Source of the DNA: Streptomyces sp. R33
GTDB lineage: Bacteria > Actinomycetota > Actinomycetes > Streptomycetales > Streptomycetaceae
Reading direction: 5' to 3'
DNA length: 64,000 nucleotides
Assembly: GCF_041200175.1 (NCBI RefSeq)
Contig: NZ_CP165727.1
Coordinates: 3,757,501 to 3,821,500, forward strand
The translations under genes and the position numbers were made by a program. Below are positions 8,129 to 17,938 of the stretch, one piece after another (position 1 is the stretch's first letter; the number at the start of each line of letters is the position of its first letter). Under the pieces are notes generated by a model. That model made no database searches and was not told where the DNA came from. It worked only from the letters and a program-made list of their open reading frames with translations.

Positions 8129-9628
8129 TCAGCCCTTGCGGGAGTAGTTCGGCGCCTCGACCGTCATCTGGATGTCGTGCGGGTGGCTCTCCTTGAGGCC
8201 CGCCGAGGTGATGCGGACGAAGCGGCCGCGGTCCTGCAGCTCCGGCACCGTACGGCCGCCGACGTAGAACATCGACTGGCGCAGGCCGCCGACGAGCTGG
8301 TGCACGACCGCGGAGAGCGGGCCGCGGTACGGGACCTGGCCCTCGATGCCCTCGGGGATGAGCTTGTCGTCGCCGCCCACGCCCTCCTGGAAGTAGCGGT
8401 CCTTGGAGAAGGAGCGCTGGTCGCCGCGGGACTGCATCGCGCCGAGCGAGCCCATGCCGCGGTACGACTTGAACTGCTTGCCGTTGATGAAGAGCAGCTC
8501 GCCCGGGGACTCCTCGCAGCCCGCGAGCAGCGAGCCGAGCATCACCGTGTCGGCGCCCGCGACGAGCGCCTTGGCGATGTCGCCGGAGTACTGCAGGCCG
8601 CCGTCGCCGATGACCGGGACGCCGGCCGCCTTCGCGGCGAGCGAGGCCTCGTAAATGGCGGTGACCTGCGGGACGCCGATGCCGGCGACGACGCGGGTGG
8701 TGCAGATGGAGCCGGGGCCCACGCCGACCTTGATGCCGTCGCAGCCGGCGTCGATCAGTGCCTGGGCGCCGTCGCGGGTGGCGACGTTGCCGCCGATGAC
8801 GTCGACGGAGGAGTTCGACTTGATCTTGGCGACCATGTCGCCGACCAGGCGGGAGTGGCCGTGGGCGGTGTCGACGACGATGAAGTCGGCGCCCGCCTCG
8901 ATCAGGGCCTGGGCGCGGTCGTACGCGTCGCCGGCGACGCCGACCGCGGCGCCGACCAGGAGGCGGCCGTCCTTGTCCTTGGCGGCGTTCGGGTACTTCT
9001 CGGCCTTGACGAAGTCCTTGACCGTGATGAGGCCCTTGAGGATGCCCGCGTCGTCGACCAGCGGAAGCTTCTCGATCTTGTGGCGGCGCAGCAGTTCCAT
9101 GGCGTCGACGCCGGAGATGCCGACCTTGCCCGTGACCAGCGGCATCGGGGTCATGACCTCGCGCACCTGGCGGCTGCGGTCCGACTCGAAGGCCATGTCG
9201 CGGTTGGTGACGATGCCGAGCAGCTTGCCTGCCGGGTCGGTGACCGGGACCCCGGAGATGCGGAACTTCGCGCAGAGCTCGTCGGCCTCGCGCAGCGTCG
9301 CGTCGGGGTGCACCGTGATCGGGTCGGTGACCATGCCGGACTCGGAGCGCTTGACCAGGTCCACCTGGTTCGCCTGATCGGCGATCGACAGGTTGCGGTG
9401 CAGTACGCCGACGCCGCCCTGGCGGGCCATCGCGATGGCCATGCGGGCCTCGGTGACCTTGTCCATGGCGGCGGAGAGCAGCGGAACGTTGACGCGCACG
9501 TTCCGGGAGATGAGGGAGGAGGTGTCGATCTCGTCCGGAGCCATGTCCGACGCACCCGGCAGCAGCAGCACGTCGTCGTAGGTCAGTCCGAGCGCGGCGA
9601 ATTTGTCGGGTACTCCGTCGGCAGTCAT
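8129..9628 (-). CDS. guaB: Inosine-5'-monophosphate dehydrogenase
   Basis: NAD-dependent oxidation of IMP to XMP, the committed step of guanine nucleotide synthesis. 499 aa. Catalytic barrel with FDDVLLLP-type start (LTYDDVLLLPG), a two-CBS regulatory insert (about 95-205; VREVMTPMPLVTG, VREV-like and IEKLPLVDDAG), catalytic loop GVGPGSICTTR with Cys309, flavoprotein-like GDGGLQYSGDIAKAL, and the mobile flap with YRGMGSLGAM. ATG 9628 is preceded by GGGAAGGTGTC. The upstream 140 bp to the sigma factor gene contains its promoter; no operator was recognised. Confidence 0.97.
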   Translation of the reverse strand: MTADGVPDKFAALGLTYDDVLLLPGASDMAPDEIDTSSLISRNVRVNVPLLSAAMDKVTEARMAIAMARQGGVGVLHRNLSIADQANQVDLVKRSESGMVTDPITVHPDATLREADELCAKFRISGVPVTDPAGKLLGIVTNRDMAFESDRSRQVREVMTPMPLVTGKVGISGVDAMELLRRHKIEKLPLVDDAGILKGLITVKDFVKAEKYPNAAKDKDGRLLVGAAVGVAGDAYDRAQALIEAGADFIVVDTAHGHSRLVGDMVAKIKSNSSVDVIGGNVATRDGAQALIDAGCDGIKVGVGPGSICTTRVVAGIGVPQVTAIYEASLAAKAAGVPVIGDGGLQYSGDIAKALVAGADTVMLGSLLAGCEESPGELLFINGKQFKSYRGMGSLGAMQSRGDQRSFSKDRYFQEGVGGDDKLIPEGIEGQVPYRGPLSAVVHQLVGGLRQSMFYVGGRTVPELQDRGRFVRITSAGLKESHPHDIQMTVEAPNYSRKG

Positions 9629-9769
9629 GACACCTTCCCAAATGGTCTTGCTCAGCGCGGGTCTCCATGCTAACGGGATCGCGACGCGTCTCATTCCACG
9701 AGCCGGGTCCAGCCCAAGTTTCGTGGCTTCCTACTATTGATCGCCGGCGAATTTCCGGCCGGCGCCCGG

Positions 9770-10489
9770 CTATTGCTCGGCGAGCGCGCGCAGCCGGCTG
9801 AGCGCACGGTGCTGGGCCACCCGCACCGCACCGGGGGACATCCCGAGCATCTGCCCGGTCTCCTCGGCCGTCAGCCCGACCGCCACCCGCAGCACGAGGA
9901 GCTCGCGCTGGTTCTCCGGAAGGTTGGCCAGCAGCTTCTTGGCCCAGGCGGCGTCGCTGCTCAGCAGCGCCCGCTCCTCCGGGCCCAGCGAATCGTCCGG
10001 CCGCTCGGGCATCTCGTCGGAGGGCACGGCCGTGCTGCCCGGGTGCCGCATGGCGGCCCGCTGCAGGTCGGCGACCTTGTGCGCGGCGATGGCGAAGACG
10101 AAGGCCTCGAAGGGGCGGCCGGTGTCCCGGTACCGCGGCAGCGCCATCAGGACGGCGACGCACACCTCCTGCGCCAGGTCCTCCACGAAGTGGCGGGCGT
10201 CGCCCGGGAGGCGCGAGAGCCGGGTGCGGCAGTAGCGGATGGCCAGCGGGTGCACGAAGGCGAGCAGGTCGTGCGTCGCCTGTTCGTCACCGTCCACCGC
10301 ACGGCGTACGAGCGCGCTGACAGCCCCGGCGCTGCCGCCCTTGGCGGCGCCGGTGGAGCCTGTGGCCGCGGGTGACCCCAGGGCCTCGTCGTCGCGCATC
10401 AATCCATGGTGCCTTGGCGCCGGAGCATTCGCGCCGCCACGGCCCGTGTTGTGCGTCGAAGCGTTATGAGCGGGTGCGCCTGAACCCAT
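9770..10489 (-). CDS. shbA: ECF-like RNA polymerase sigma factor, ShbA/SigD type
   Basis: Sigma-70 family protein with only regions 2 and 4. 239 aa. After a disordered N-terminus, region 2 has FVEDLAQEVCVAVLMALPRY and FEAFVFAIAAHKVADLQRA, and region 4 has LPENQRELLVLRVAVGLTAEETGQ and MSPGAVRVAQHRALSRLRAL. The position beside guaB and bldM matches the sigma factor called ShbA in streptomycetes, which is known to drive transcription of the principal sigma gene hrdB; sigD lies in the equivalent mycobacterial locus. The name rests on sequence and synteny. ATG 10489 is preferred because GGGGAGGG lies 7-8 nt upstream; an internal ATG at 10399 lacks one. No anti-sigma gene is adjacent, which fits ShbA. 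Confidence 0.85.
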   Translation of the reverse strand: MGSGAPAHNASTHNTGRGGANAPAPRHHGLMRDDEALGSPAATGSTGAAKGGSAGAVSALVRRAVDGDEQATHDLLAFVHPLAIRYCRTRLSRLPGDARHFVEDLAQEVCVAVLMALPRYRDTGRPFEAFVFAIAAHKVADLQRAAMRHPGSTAVPSDEMPERPDDSLGPEERALLSSDAAWAKKLLANLPENQRELLVLRVAVGLTAEETGQMLGMSPGAVRVAQHRALSRLRALAEQ

Positions 10490-10799
10490 CACTGCACCCT
10501 CCCCTCCCGCTCGACCGAGTACTCCCCGAGGCCCCATCCCAGAAAATGCGCCACACCTCAAGCATGCGGCATCGCGCGCGAAGCGACACGTCCCCCGGAT
10601 TGTGCCCCGCCAATCCCCTGGTGCGCACGGGGTCGGGCGGGACGGAAACAGCCGGGACGGCCGTACGGGACACGGGACCGGACGGACCGGACGGGACGGG
10701 ACCGGGCGCGCTCGGGCCCGGTCGGCGGCACGCGGCGTGCCGCCCCGCCCGCCGGTGGCGGACGGGACCGCTCTCAGCGTCCGGCCTGCGGGCTCGCGG
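10490..10799. other. 310-bp intergenic region shbA-bldM
   Basis: No gene seen. The bldM-proximal half has a perfect 9-bp hairpin (GGCGGCACG-CGG-CGTGCCGCC, 10724-10744), a likely bldM terminator. At about 10640-10715 there is a degenerate GGGAC/GGACC repeat tract rich in G runs. The shbA promoter must lie in the left half; no clear -10 was recognised. Confidence 0.5.
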
Positions 10800-11411
10800 T
10801 CAGCGGACCAGGCCCCAGCGGAACCCGAGCGCCACGGCGTGCGCCCGGTCCGAGGCGCCCAGCTTCTTGAACAGCCTGCGGGCGTGCGTCTTGACCGTGT
10901 CCTCGGAGAGGAAGAGCTCGCGCCCGATCTCGGCGTTGGACCGGCCGTGGCTCATGCCCTCCAGGACCTGGATCTCGCGCGCGGTGAGCGTGGGCGCGGC
11001 GCCCATCTCTGCCGAGCGCAGCCTGCGCGGGGCCAGTCGCCAGGTCGGGTCGGCGAGAGCCTGGGTGACCGTGGCCCGCAGTTCGGCGCGCGAGGCGTCC
11101 TTGTGCAGATAGCCCCGGGCGCCGGCGGCGACCGCGAGGGCCACGCCGTCCAGGTCCTCGGCGACCGTCAGCATGATGATGCGGGCGCCCGGATCGGCCG
11201 AGAGCAGCCGGCGCACCGTCTCCACACCGCCGAGCCCGGGCATCCGTACATCCATCAGAATCAGGTCGGAGCGGTCGGCACCCCAGCGGCGGAGGACTTC
11301 CTCGCCGTTGGCAGCCGTCGTCACACGCTCGACGCCGGGCACGGTGGCAACCGCGCGACGGAGCGCCTCTCGGGCAAGCGGGGAGTCGTCGCAGACGAGG
11401 ACGGAAGTCAT
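10800..11411 (-). CDS. bldM: Orphan response regulator BldM (aerial hyphae formation)
   Basis: 203-aa NarL/FixJ-family regulator: receiver domain (about 1-118) plus LuxR-type helix-turn-helix (about 140-200; LTAREIQVLEGMSHGRSNAE, DTVKTHARRLFKKL). Asp54 in ILMDVRMPG is the canonical acceptor position, yet known work on BldM indicates it acts without phosphorylation. BldM homodimers, and heterodimers with WhiI, activate genes for aerial growth and sporulation. The start at 11411 gives the length of the characterised protein; a longer reading begins in promoter DNA. No kinase gene is adjacent. A sigma-BldN promoter lies upstream at 11538-11565, and whiD diverges beyond it. Confidence 0.96.
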   Translation of the reverse strand: MTSVLVCDDSPLAREALRRAVATVPGVERVTTAANGEEVLRRWGADRSDLILMDVRMPGLGGVETVRRLLSADPGARIIMLTVAEDLDGVALAVAAGARGYLHKDASRAELRATVTQALADPTWRLAPRRLRSAEMGAAPTLTAREIQVLEGMSHGRSNAEIGRELFLSEDTVKTHARRLFKKLGASDRAHAVALGFRWGLVR

Positions 11412-11790
11412 GACCGCCCTCCGCAGCTGCTGATGCGCGTCACCTTGAGCCTCCAGGCTGGTACGTATCGTCACCTGTGCGGTCGATGCCCTCGGACACC
11501 TGTCCGGGAACTTCTTGGTTCAACCGCCTTCGCACTCTCAACGATGGTCACTCGAAAGAGTTACGGGTCGGACGGACACCTTCGGCACTCTACGTGAGGA
11601 AGCGATCACGACGCGGGTGCCACTCGCCGCGTGTCCTCCATCTGGAGCTATGCCCTATTTGGCGGCTTTTCTTCCGTTTGGCACGTGTCTGAGGCTAGAT
11701 TCCCAATGAGTCATATTTACATCTACTCCGACAGTAGGTGTGGAGACTTGGACCGTATCCGTCTCAGTACCGGCACCAAGAGGACTACCC
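11412..11790. promoter_or_regulatory. 379-bp shared bldM/whiD control region
   Basis: Divergent upstream region of two developmental genes, with noticeably more A/T than neighbouring DNA. It holds the bldM promoter at 11538-11565. The whiD side (about 11690-11790) has AT-rich segments around TCATATTTACATCTA, a plausible promoter location. GTCACC-type half sites near 11438 and 11474 resemble parts of BldD targets but are too degenerate to call. No open reading frame here looks coding. Confidence 0.6.
11538..11565 (-). promoter_or_regulatory. bldM promoter, exact sigma-BldN consensus
   Basis: Read on the minus strand: CGTAAC (11565-11560), 16-nt spacer, CGTTGA (11543-11538). This matches the known sigma-BldN consensus CGTAAC-N16-CGTTGA exactly and lies about 120 nt upstream of the bldM ATG, where the bldN-dependent promoter is known in S. 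coelicolor. Confidence 0.85.
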
Positions 11791-12117
11791 ATGGCAGATT
11801 TCTCCCGCCTCCCCGGACCGAATGCCGACCTCTGGGACTGGCAGCTGCTGGCCGCCTGCCGCGGGGTCGACAGCTCCCTCTTCTTCCACCCGGAAGGCGA
11901 GCGGGGCGCGGCGAGGAGTGCGCGCGAGGCCTCGGCTAAAGAGGTCTGCATGAGATGCCCGGTGCGCTCGGAATGCGCCGCGCACGCACTGGCCGTCCGC
12001 GAGCCCTACGGGGTGTGGGGCGGGCTCACCGAAGACGAGCGCGAAGAGCTGATGGGGCGCGCACGCCATCGCCTGATCCCCGCGTCGAGCACGATCGGCC
12101 CCATCCCCCCGCACTGA
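11791..12117 (+). CDS. whiD: WhiB-like iron-sulfur regulator WhiD
   Basis: 108-aa Wbl protein. The four cluster ligands fall at Cys23, Cys53, Cys56 and Cys62 (CxxC in EVCMRCPVRSEC), followed by the GVWGG turn and a basic C-terminal tail. Wbl proteins bind a [4Fe-4S] cluster and region 4 of the principal sigma factor; WhiD is required for late spore maturation and septum placement. Assignment to WhiD rather than another Wbl rests on the ligand spacing and the divergent position beside bldM. ATG 11791 follows AAGAGGA at good spacing. The 3' side faces the LysR gene; three 8-bp GCCGTACC-like units lie at 12191-12214. Confidence 0.93.
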   Translation: MADFSRLPGPNADLWDWQLLAACRGVDSSLFFHPEGERGAARSAREASAKEVCMRCPVRSECAAHALAVREPYGVWGGLTEDEREELMGRARHRLIPASSTIGPIPPH

Positions 12118-12222
12118 TCCGCGAGATTCGCCGAAACGCACGAAGGAACGTTTCTTCTACCGGCACGCGAACGGGAACGTCACGCGTTCGGCCGTACCGC
12201 CGTACCGCCGTACGGTCATTGG

Positions 12223-13122
12223 TCAGCGCGTGGCGGCCCGCTCCAGCTCGGCCAGGGTCGCCGCCACGGCCGGCACCCGCGCCAGGTCGGGCAGCGTCAG
12301 CGCCACGACCTCCCGCTCCACGGCAGGTTCCACGGCCACCGTGCTCACGCCCTTGGCCCGTACGGACTCCACCGCGAGCTCCGGCAGCACCGCGACACCC
12401 AGCCCGGCGCCGACCAGGCCGACCACGGCCGGGTAGTCGTCGGTCGCGAAGTCGATGCGCGGGGTGAAGCCCACCTCCTCGCACACCTCCACGAGATGGC
12501 GGCGGCAGCGCGGACAGCCCGCGATCCAGGGCTCGTCGGCGAGTTCCGCCATGCCCACCCGCTCGGCCCCGGCCAGCCGGTGCCCGTCCGGGACCAGCCC
12601 GACGAGCCGGTCCGTCAGCAGCGGCCGCACCACGAGGTCCTCCCACTCGGCCGCCGATCCGGCGGCCCCGCCGTACCGGAAGGCCAGCGCCAGGTCGCAG
12701 TCGCCCTCGCGCAGCATCTCCACCGACCGCGGCGGCTCCGCCTCGACCAGTGAGATCCGCGTACCGGGGTGCTCGGCGCGCATCGCGGCCAGCGCGGTCG
12801 GCACCAGCGTGGAGCTCCCGCTGGGGAAGGACACCAGCCGGACCCGGCCCGCGCGCAGCCCGGCGATCGCCGCGACCTCCTCCTCGGCGGCGGTCAGCCC
12901 GGCGAGGATGCCGGCGGCGTGCCGCACCAGGGCCGTGCCGGCCTGGGTCAGCCGCATCTCGCGGCCGGCCCGGATGAGCAGCGGGGTGCCGGCCGACTGC
13001 TCCAGCGCCTTCATCTGCTGGGAGACGGCGGGCTGGGTGCACCCGAGCTCGCGGGCGGCGGCGGAGAAGGATCCGGTGCCGGCCACGGCGCGCAGCACCC
13101 GGAGATGACGTGCCTCGATCAT
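12223..13122 (-). CDS. LysR family transcriptional regulator
   Basis: 299 aa. N-terminal winged helix-turn-helix (HLRVLRAVAGTGSFSAAARE, TQPAVSQQMKALE), a linker helix and a periplasmic-binding-protein-like effector domain. A CPRC pair (AGCPRCRRHL) lies in the effector domain and might sense metal or thiol state, which is inference. It is transcribed divergently from the MOSC protein gene with 80 bp between them, the usual arrangement for a LysR gene and its target. The shared region has two CTTTGAG units (around 13142 and 13173). Effector unknown. Confidence 0.9.
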   Translation of the reverse strand: MIEARHLRVLRAVAGTGSFSAAARELGCTQPAVSQQMKALEQSAGTPLLIRAGREMRLTQAGTALVRHAAGILAGLTAAEEEVAAIAGLRAGRVRLVSFPSGSSTLVPTALAAMRAEHPGTRISLVEAEPPRSVEMLREGDCDLALAFRYGGAAGSAAEWEDLVVRPLLTDRLVGLVPDGHRLAGAERVGMAELADEPWIAGCPRCRRHLVEVCEEVGFTPRIDFATDDYPAVVGLVGAGLGVAVLPELAVESVRAKGVSTVAVEPAVEREVVALTLPDLARVPAVAATLAELERAATR

Positions 13123-13202
13123 CCTCCGAGCATAAGCCCAGCTTTGAGCAGAGCGCGAATACTCCCGTGCTTCTTTGAGGGCGCTGGGTTAGCGTGTCCT
13201 CC

Positions 13203-13955
13203 ATGGCCCCCATAAGCCCCCTCGCACCCCTGCACGTCCTCTCCGTGAACCTCGGCCGCGCAACGGCCGTCGACCACACCGACGCGCCGGGGGGATTCAC
13301 CGGCATCGGCAAGCGCCCCGCCCCCGGCCCGGTCCGGGTCTCCGCCCCCGGGCCCAAGGGCATCGGCGGCAGCGGCCTCGAGGGCGACGCCGTCTGCGAC
13401 CTGCGCCACCACGGCGGGGACCACCAGGCCGTCTACGCGTACGCGCGCGAGGACCTGGACTGGTGGGAGGGCGAGCTGGACCGCGAACTGCCCGCCGGGC
13501 TCTTCGGCGAGAACCTCACCACCTCGGGCGTCGACGTGACGGGTGCGCTGCTCGGGGAGCGCTGGCGGATCGGCTCGGAGCTCGTCCTCGAGGTGGCCTC
13601 GGCCCGCATCCCGTGCCGGACCTTCCAGGGCGCCCTCGGCGAGAAGGCCTGGGTCAGGCGGTACACGCAGGCCGCGCGGCCGGGTGCGTACCTGCGCGTG
13701 GTCCAGGAGGGCCCGGTCTCGCCCGGCGACGGCATCGAGGTCGTCCACCGCCCGGACCACGACGTGACGGTGGAGCTCTGGTTCCGGGCCTTCACCACGG
13801 ACCGGTCGCTGCTCCCGCGCACGCTCGCGGCGGGCGGGGCGATGGAGCCGCAGGCGCACGAGACGGTCCGCGCGTACATGGAGAAGTACGGGGACCAGCA
13901 CGGGAAGCAGCCCGGCGAGCGACCGGCAAGTGGCCCCGGAGCAGGGCGAATGTAG
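13203..13955 (+). CDS. MOSC domain-containing protein (YiiM-like)
   Basis: 250 aa. MOSC domains occur in molybdenum-cofactor sulfurases and in YiiM/YcbX-type enzymes that use Moco to reduce N-hydroxylated bases. Key blocks are GLEGDAVCDLRHHGGDHQAV, PAGLFGENLTTSG and the conserved cysteine in ARIPCRTFQG. The length and HHGG..QAVY block fit the YiiM branch, so detoxification of N-hydroxylated compounds is the best guess. The ATG at 13203 is chosen over the GTG at 13194: a TAGCGT box ends 7 nt before it and no Shine-Dalgarno is present, so it is probably leaderless. The divergent LysR gene probably controls it. Confidence 0.85.
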   Translation: MAPISPLAPLHVLSVNLGRATAVDHTDAPGGFTGIGKRPAPGPVRVSAPGPKGIGGSGLEGDAVCDLRHHGGDHQAVYAYAREDLDWWEGELDRELPAGLFGENLTTSGVDVTGALLGERWRIGSELVLEVASARIPCRTFQGALGEKAWVRRYTQAARPGAYLRVVQEGPVSPGDGIEVVHRPDHDVTVELWFRAFTTDRSLLPRTLAAGGAMEPQAHETVRAYMEKYGDQHGKQPGERPASGPGAGRM

Positions 13956-14036
13956 CCGGAAGTAGCGGTTCCGCAGCGGGAAGCGACGACGGGCGGCGGG
14001 AACCGTCACGAAGGGGTACCGCCCGGCGGGCTCCCC

Positions 14037-14064
14037 TTGAGCTGTCGCCCAGGGCAGCTAGGTT
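14037..14064 (+). promoter_or_regulatory. Promoter of leaderless SDR gene
   Basis: TTGAGC (14037-14042), 16-bp spacer, TAGGTT (14059-14064), then 6 nt to the ATG at 14071. Same geometry as the promoter at 5022. Confidence 0.6.
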
Positions 14065-14070
14065 GCGCCT

Positions 14071-14844
14071 ATGACGACTGCGTTGATTACGGGATCCACG
14101 GCGGGCATCGGCGCCGCATTCGCCCGGCGGCTCGCCGCCCAGGGCCACAACCTCGTGCTGGTGGCCCGCGACACGAAGCGGCTCGGCGAGCAGGCCACCG
14201 AGCTGCACGACCGGCACGGCATCGAGGCCGAGGTGCTGACAGCCGACCTGTCCACCGACGAGGGCATCGCGGCCGTCGAGCAGCGCCTCGGCGACCGGAC
14301 GCACCCGGTGGACCTGCTGGTCAACAACGCGGGCTTCGGCAACAAGGGCCGCTACCTCGAGGTCTCCATGGCCGACGAACTGACGATGCTGAAGGTGCAC
14401 GTCGAGGCCGTCCTGCGGCTGACCTCGGCTGCCACCGCGTCGATGCGCTCGCGCGGCCGCGGCGGCGTCGTCAACGTGGCCTCGGTGGCGGCCTTCGTGC
14501 CGCGCGGCACGTACGGGGCGAGCAAGGCCTGGGTCGTGCAGTTCACCCAGGGCGCGGCGAAGGACCTGGCGGGATCCGGCGTACGGCTGATGGCGCTGTG
14601 CCCCGGCTTCGTACGGACGGAGTTCCACGAGCGCGCCGGCATGGGCACGGACAACATCCCCAACTGGATGTGGCTGGACGCGGACAAGCTCGTGGCCGCG
14701 GCCCTGGACGACCTGGGGCGCGGCAAGACGGTCTCGATCCCGGATCCGCGGTACAAGGTGCTGATGGGCGTGGTGAAGCTGACGCCGCGCGGGCTGTTGG
14801 GCGGGGTGTCCTCGCGTACGGGCCGCAAGTACGGCCCCCAGTAG
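14071..14844 (+). CDS. Short-chain dehydrogenase/reductase
   Basis: 257-aa classical SDR. Cofactor motif TGSTAGIG near the N-terminus, NNAG at about residue 90, catalytic Ser in NVASVAAFV, and Tyr/Lys in YGASK. ARD after the second strand suggests NADP(H) preference. The region after CPGFVRTEF defines the substrate pocket, which cannot be predicted. Probably leaderless (see the promoter just upstream). No functionally linked neighbour: MOSC protein on one side, ABM/SnoaL protein on the other. Confidence 0.92.
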   Translation: MTTALITGSTAGIGAAFARRLAAQGHNLVLVARDTKRLGEQATELHDRHGIEAEVLTADLSTDEGIAAVEQRLGDRTHPVDLLVNNAGFGNKGRYLEVSMADELTMLKVHVEAVLRLTSAATASMRSRGRGGVVNVASVAAFVPRGTYGASKAWVVQFTQGAAKDLAGSGVRLMALCPGFVRTEFHERAGMGTDNIPNWMWLDADKLVAAALDDLGRGKTVSIPDPRYKVLMGVVKLTPRGLLGGVSSRTGRKYGPQ

Positions 14845-14874
14845 CCCGGGTGACCGCCAAGTGACTTACGGGTA

Positions 14875-14895
14875 GGCCGGTCTCAAAAACCGGCC
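14875..14895 (+). terminator. Hairpin after SDR gene
   Basis: Stem GGCCGGT / ACCGGCC with loop CTCAAAA, 30 nt past the SDR stop. Weak but plausible terminator. Confidence 0.45.
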
Positions 14896-14949
14896 GACCG
14901 GGTGAATTCTCCCTAAACTGGACATACCCAATCCAGCCCGGGAGACACC

Positions 14950-15642
14950 ATGACATTCATACAAATAGTCGATTACGAGACCAGCAGGCCCGAGGCGGTC
15001 AACGAGGTCTTCGACCGGTACCTGGCGAAGACGCAGGGCAAGCGCACCGTGTCCCACACCGTGGTGGGCCGGGACCGGGAATCCGACACGCACTTCGTCG
15101 ACGTCGTCGAGTTCCCGTCGTACGAAGATGCCATGAAGAACTCTCATCTCCCGGAGACGGACAAGATGTTCCAGGAGATGGTGGCGCTCTGCGACGGGAT
15201 GCCCCGGTTCACCAACCTGGACGTCATCCGCGACGAACACCTCAACACGCTGCTCGCGAACCGCATGTTCGACGATCTCGCGATGAAGGGCGACATGTCC
15301 GCCGCCGACGAGATCTTCGCGTCGGACTACCGCGACCACGACATCGGCAACCCGATGGACAAGAGGGGCCCCGAAGGCATGCGCGAGGACGTGCAGATGT
15401 GGCGCAGCGCGTTCGACTTCACCTTCACGCTGGACGCCCAGATGGCGCAGGAGGACTACGTCACCACCATGTGGACGTGGACCGGCAAGCACAAGGGCGA
15501 GTTCATGGGGATCGCCCCGACCGGCAAGACCTGCACGATGACCGGCACGACGGTCTTCCGGTGCGAGAACGGAATGATCAAGGAAGGCTGGTGGCACTAC
15601 GACGCCATGCGCCTGATGAAGGAACTGGGCGCGATGCAGTAG
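14950..15642 (+). CDS. Two-domain ABM-like / SnoaL-like (ester cyclase) protein
   Basis: 230 aa. The N-terminal 85 residues look like a ferredoxin-like ABM domain (FIQIVDYET, HFVDVVEFPSYEDAM). The C-terminal half (about 95-228) matches the SnoaL-like polyketide cyclase fold: DYRDHD, WTGKHKGEFMGIAPTGKTC and FRCENGMIKEGWWHYD. SnoaL relatives close rings in aromatic polyketides, but many stand-alone members have no known reaction. No polyketide genes are nearby, so a secondary-metabolism role is not supported. GGGAGACACC precedes the ATG. Transcribed toward groEL; a shared terminator follows. Confidence 0.75.
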   Translation: MTFIQIVDYETSRPEAVNEVFDRYLAKTQGKRTVSHTVVGRDRESDTHFVDVVEFPSYEDAMKNSHLPETDKMFQEMVALCDGMPRFTNLDVIRDEHLNTLLANRMFDDLAMKGDMSAADEIFASDYRDHDIGNPMDKRGPEGMREDVQMWRSAFDFTFTLDAQMAQEDYVTTMWTWTGKHKGEFMGIAPTGKTCTMTGTTVFRCENGMIKEGWWHYDAMRLMKELGAMQ

Positions 15643-15664
15643 TCCCGGTCGCGGAAACGGAAAA

Positions 15665-15704
15665 GGCCCCGGTCACCACCGCGTTGGAGGCGGCGACCGG
15701 GGCC
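15665..15704. terminator. Bidirectional terminator, ABM/SnoaL gene and groEL
   Basis: Arms GGCCCCGGTC (15665-15674) and GACCGGGGCC (15695-15704) between convergent genes. Confidence 0.7.
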
Positions 15705-15723
15705 CGTTCAGCTACTTCGCGGG

Positions 15724-17352
<1,629 letters not shown>

Positions 17353-17393
17353 GGGAGCGGTTCAGCCCTCTCGAAAACTCGGGTTTAACGAAC

Positions 17394-17438
17394 TGCGCCC
17401 CTTGCCGCCCGGCAATCAGCGGGGTGACCAGGGGCGCA
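17394..17438 (-). other. Nested stem-loop between groES and groEL1
   Basis: Outer 9-bp stem TGCGCCCCT / AGGGGCGCA (17394-17402 with 17430-17438) around an inner hairpin TTGCC-GCCC-GGCAA (17402-17415). It may be an RNA processing or attenuation structure that sets the groES to groEL1 ratio. Confidence 0.5.
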
Positions 17439-17468
17439 GCTCAAAGCAATGCTTGGTGCTTCGGTGAA

Positions 17469-17777
17469 TTACTTCTCGATGATCGCGAGCACGTCGCGAG
17501 CCGAGAGGACGAGGTACTCCTCGCCGCTGTACTTCACTTCGGTGCCGCCGTACTTGCTGTACAGCACGATGTCGCCGACGCTGACGTCCAGCGGGAGACG
17601 CTGGCCGTCCTCGAAGCGACCCGGGCCCACGGCGAGGACGACGCCCTCCTGGGGCTTCTCCTTCGCGGTGTCCGGGATGACCAGGCCGGAAGCCGTGGTC
17701 TGCTCGGCGTCGAGCGGCTGGACCACGATGCGGTCCTCGAGCGGCTTGATGGCAACCTTGGAGCTGGTGGTCGTCAC
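17469..17777 (-). CDS. groES: Co-chaperonin GroES
   Basis: 102-aa lid of the GroEL chamber. Characteristic PLEDRIVVQPLDAEQTTASG and VLAVGPGRFEDGQRLPLDV, with the mobile loop around residues 20-35 and GEEYLVLSARDVLAIIE at the end. GTG start at 17777 with GGGAGG upstream. First gene of the groES-groEL1 unit. Confidence 0.97.
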   Translation of the reverse strand: MTTTSSKVAIKPLEDRIVVQPLDAEQTTASGLVIPDTAKEKPQEGVVLAVGPGRFEDGQRLPLDVSVGDIVLYSKYGGTEVKYSGEEYLVLSARDVLAIIEK

Positions 17778-17876
17778 GATCCGACCTCCCCCTTCGGAGA
17801 TCTCACGGGGCTAACTGTCTGAGGTGGCGACCAGGTGGATCCGTCGTCGCGGGTGCCGGACCTGCCCGTCGCTGTG

Positions 17877-17903
17877 TTGGCACTCACCGGTGGCGAGTGC
17901 CAG
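17877..17903. promoter_or_regulatory. CIRCE operator 1 (HrcA site)
   Basis: TTGGCACTC, 9-nt spacer, GAGTGCCAG. Matches the CIRCE inverted repeat TTAGCACTC-N9-GAGTGCTAA at all but three positions. It overlaps the predicted transcription start of groES. Confidence 0.9.
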
Positions 17904-17908
17904 GTGCG

Positions 17909-17938
17909 AGACTATTCCGGCGATTAGCACTCGGTCAA
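17909..17938 (-). promoter_or_regulatory. groES promoter
   Basis: Minus strand: TTGACC (17938-17933), 18-nt spacer, TAGTCT (17914-17909). The -35 lies in the spacer of CIRCE 2, and the start point falls in CIRCE 1, so HrcA binding at either site would block RNA polymerase. Confidence 0.7.

Noticed and set aside
10640..10715. Short GGGAC/GGACC repeats as a CRISPR or origin element
   Set aside because: Irregular, with no spacers or DnaA-like boxes; treated as simple-sequence DNA.
12191..12214. Triple GCCGTACC units between whiD and the LysR gene as an operator
   Set aside because: They lie downstream of both convergent genes, so they cannot be a promoter element for either.
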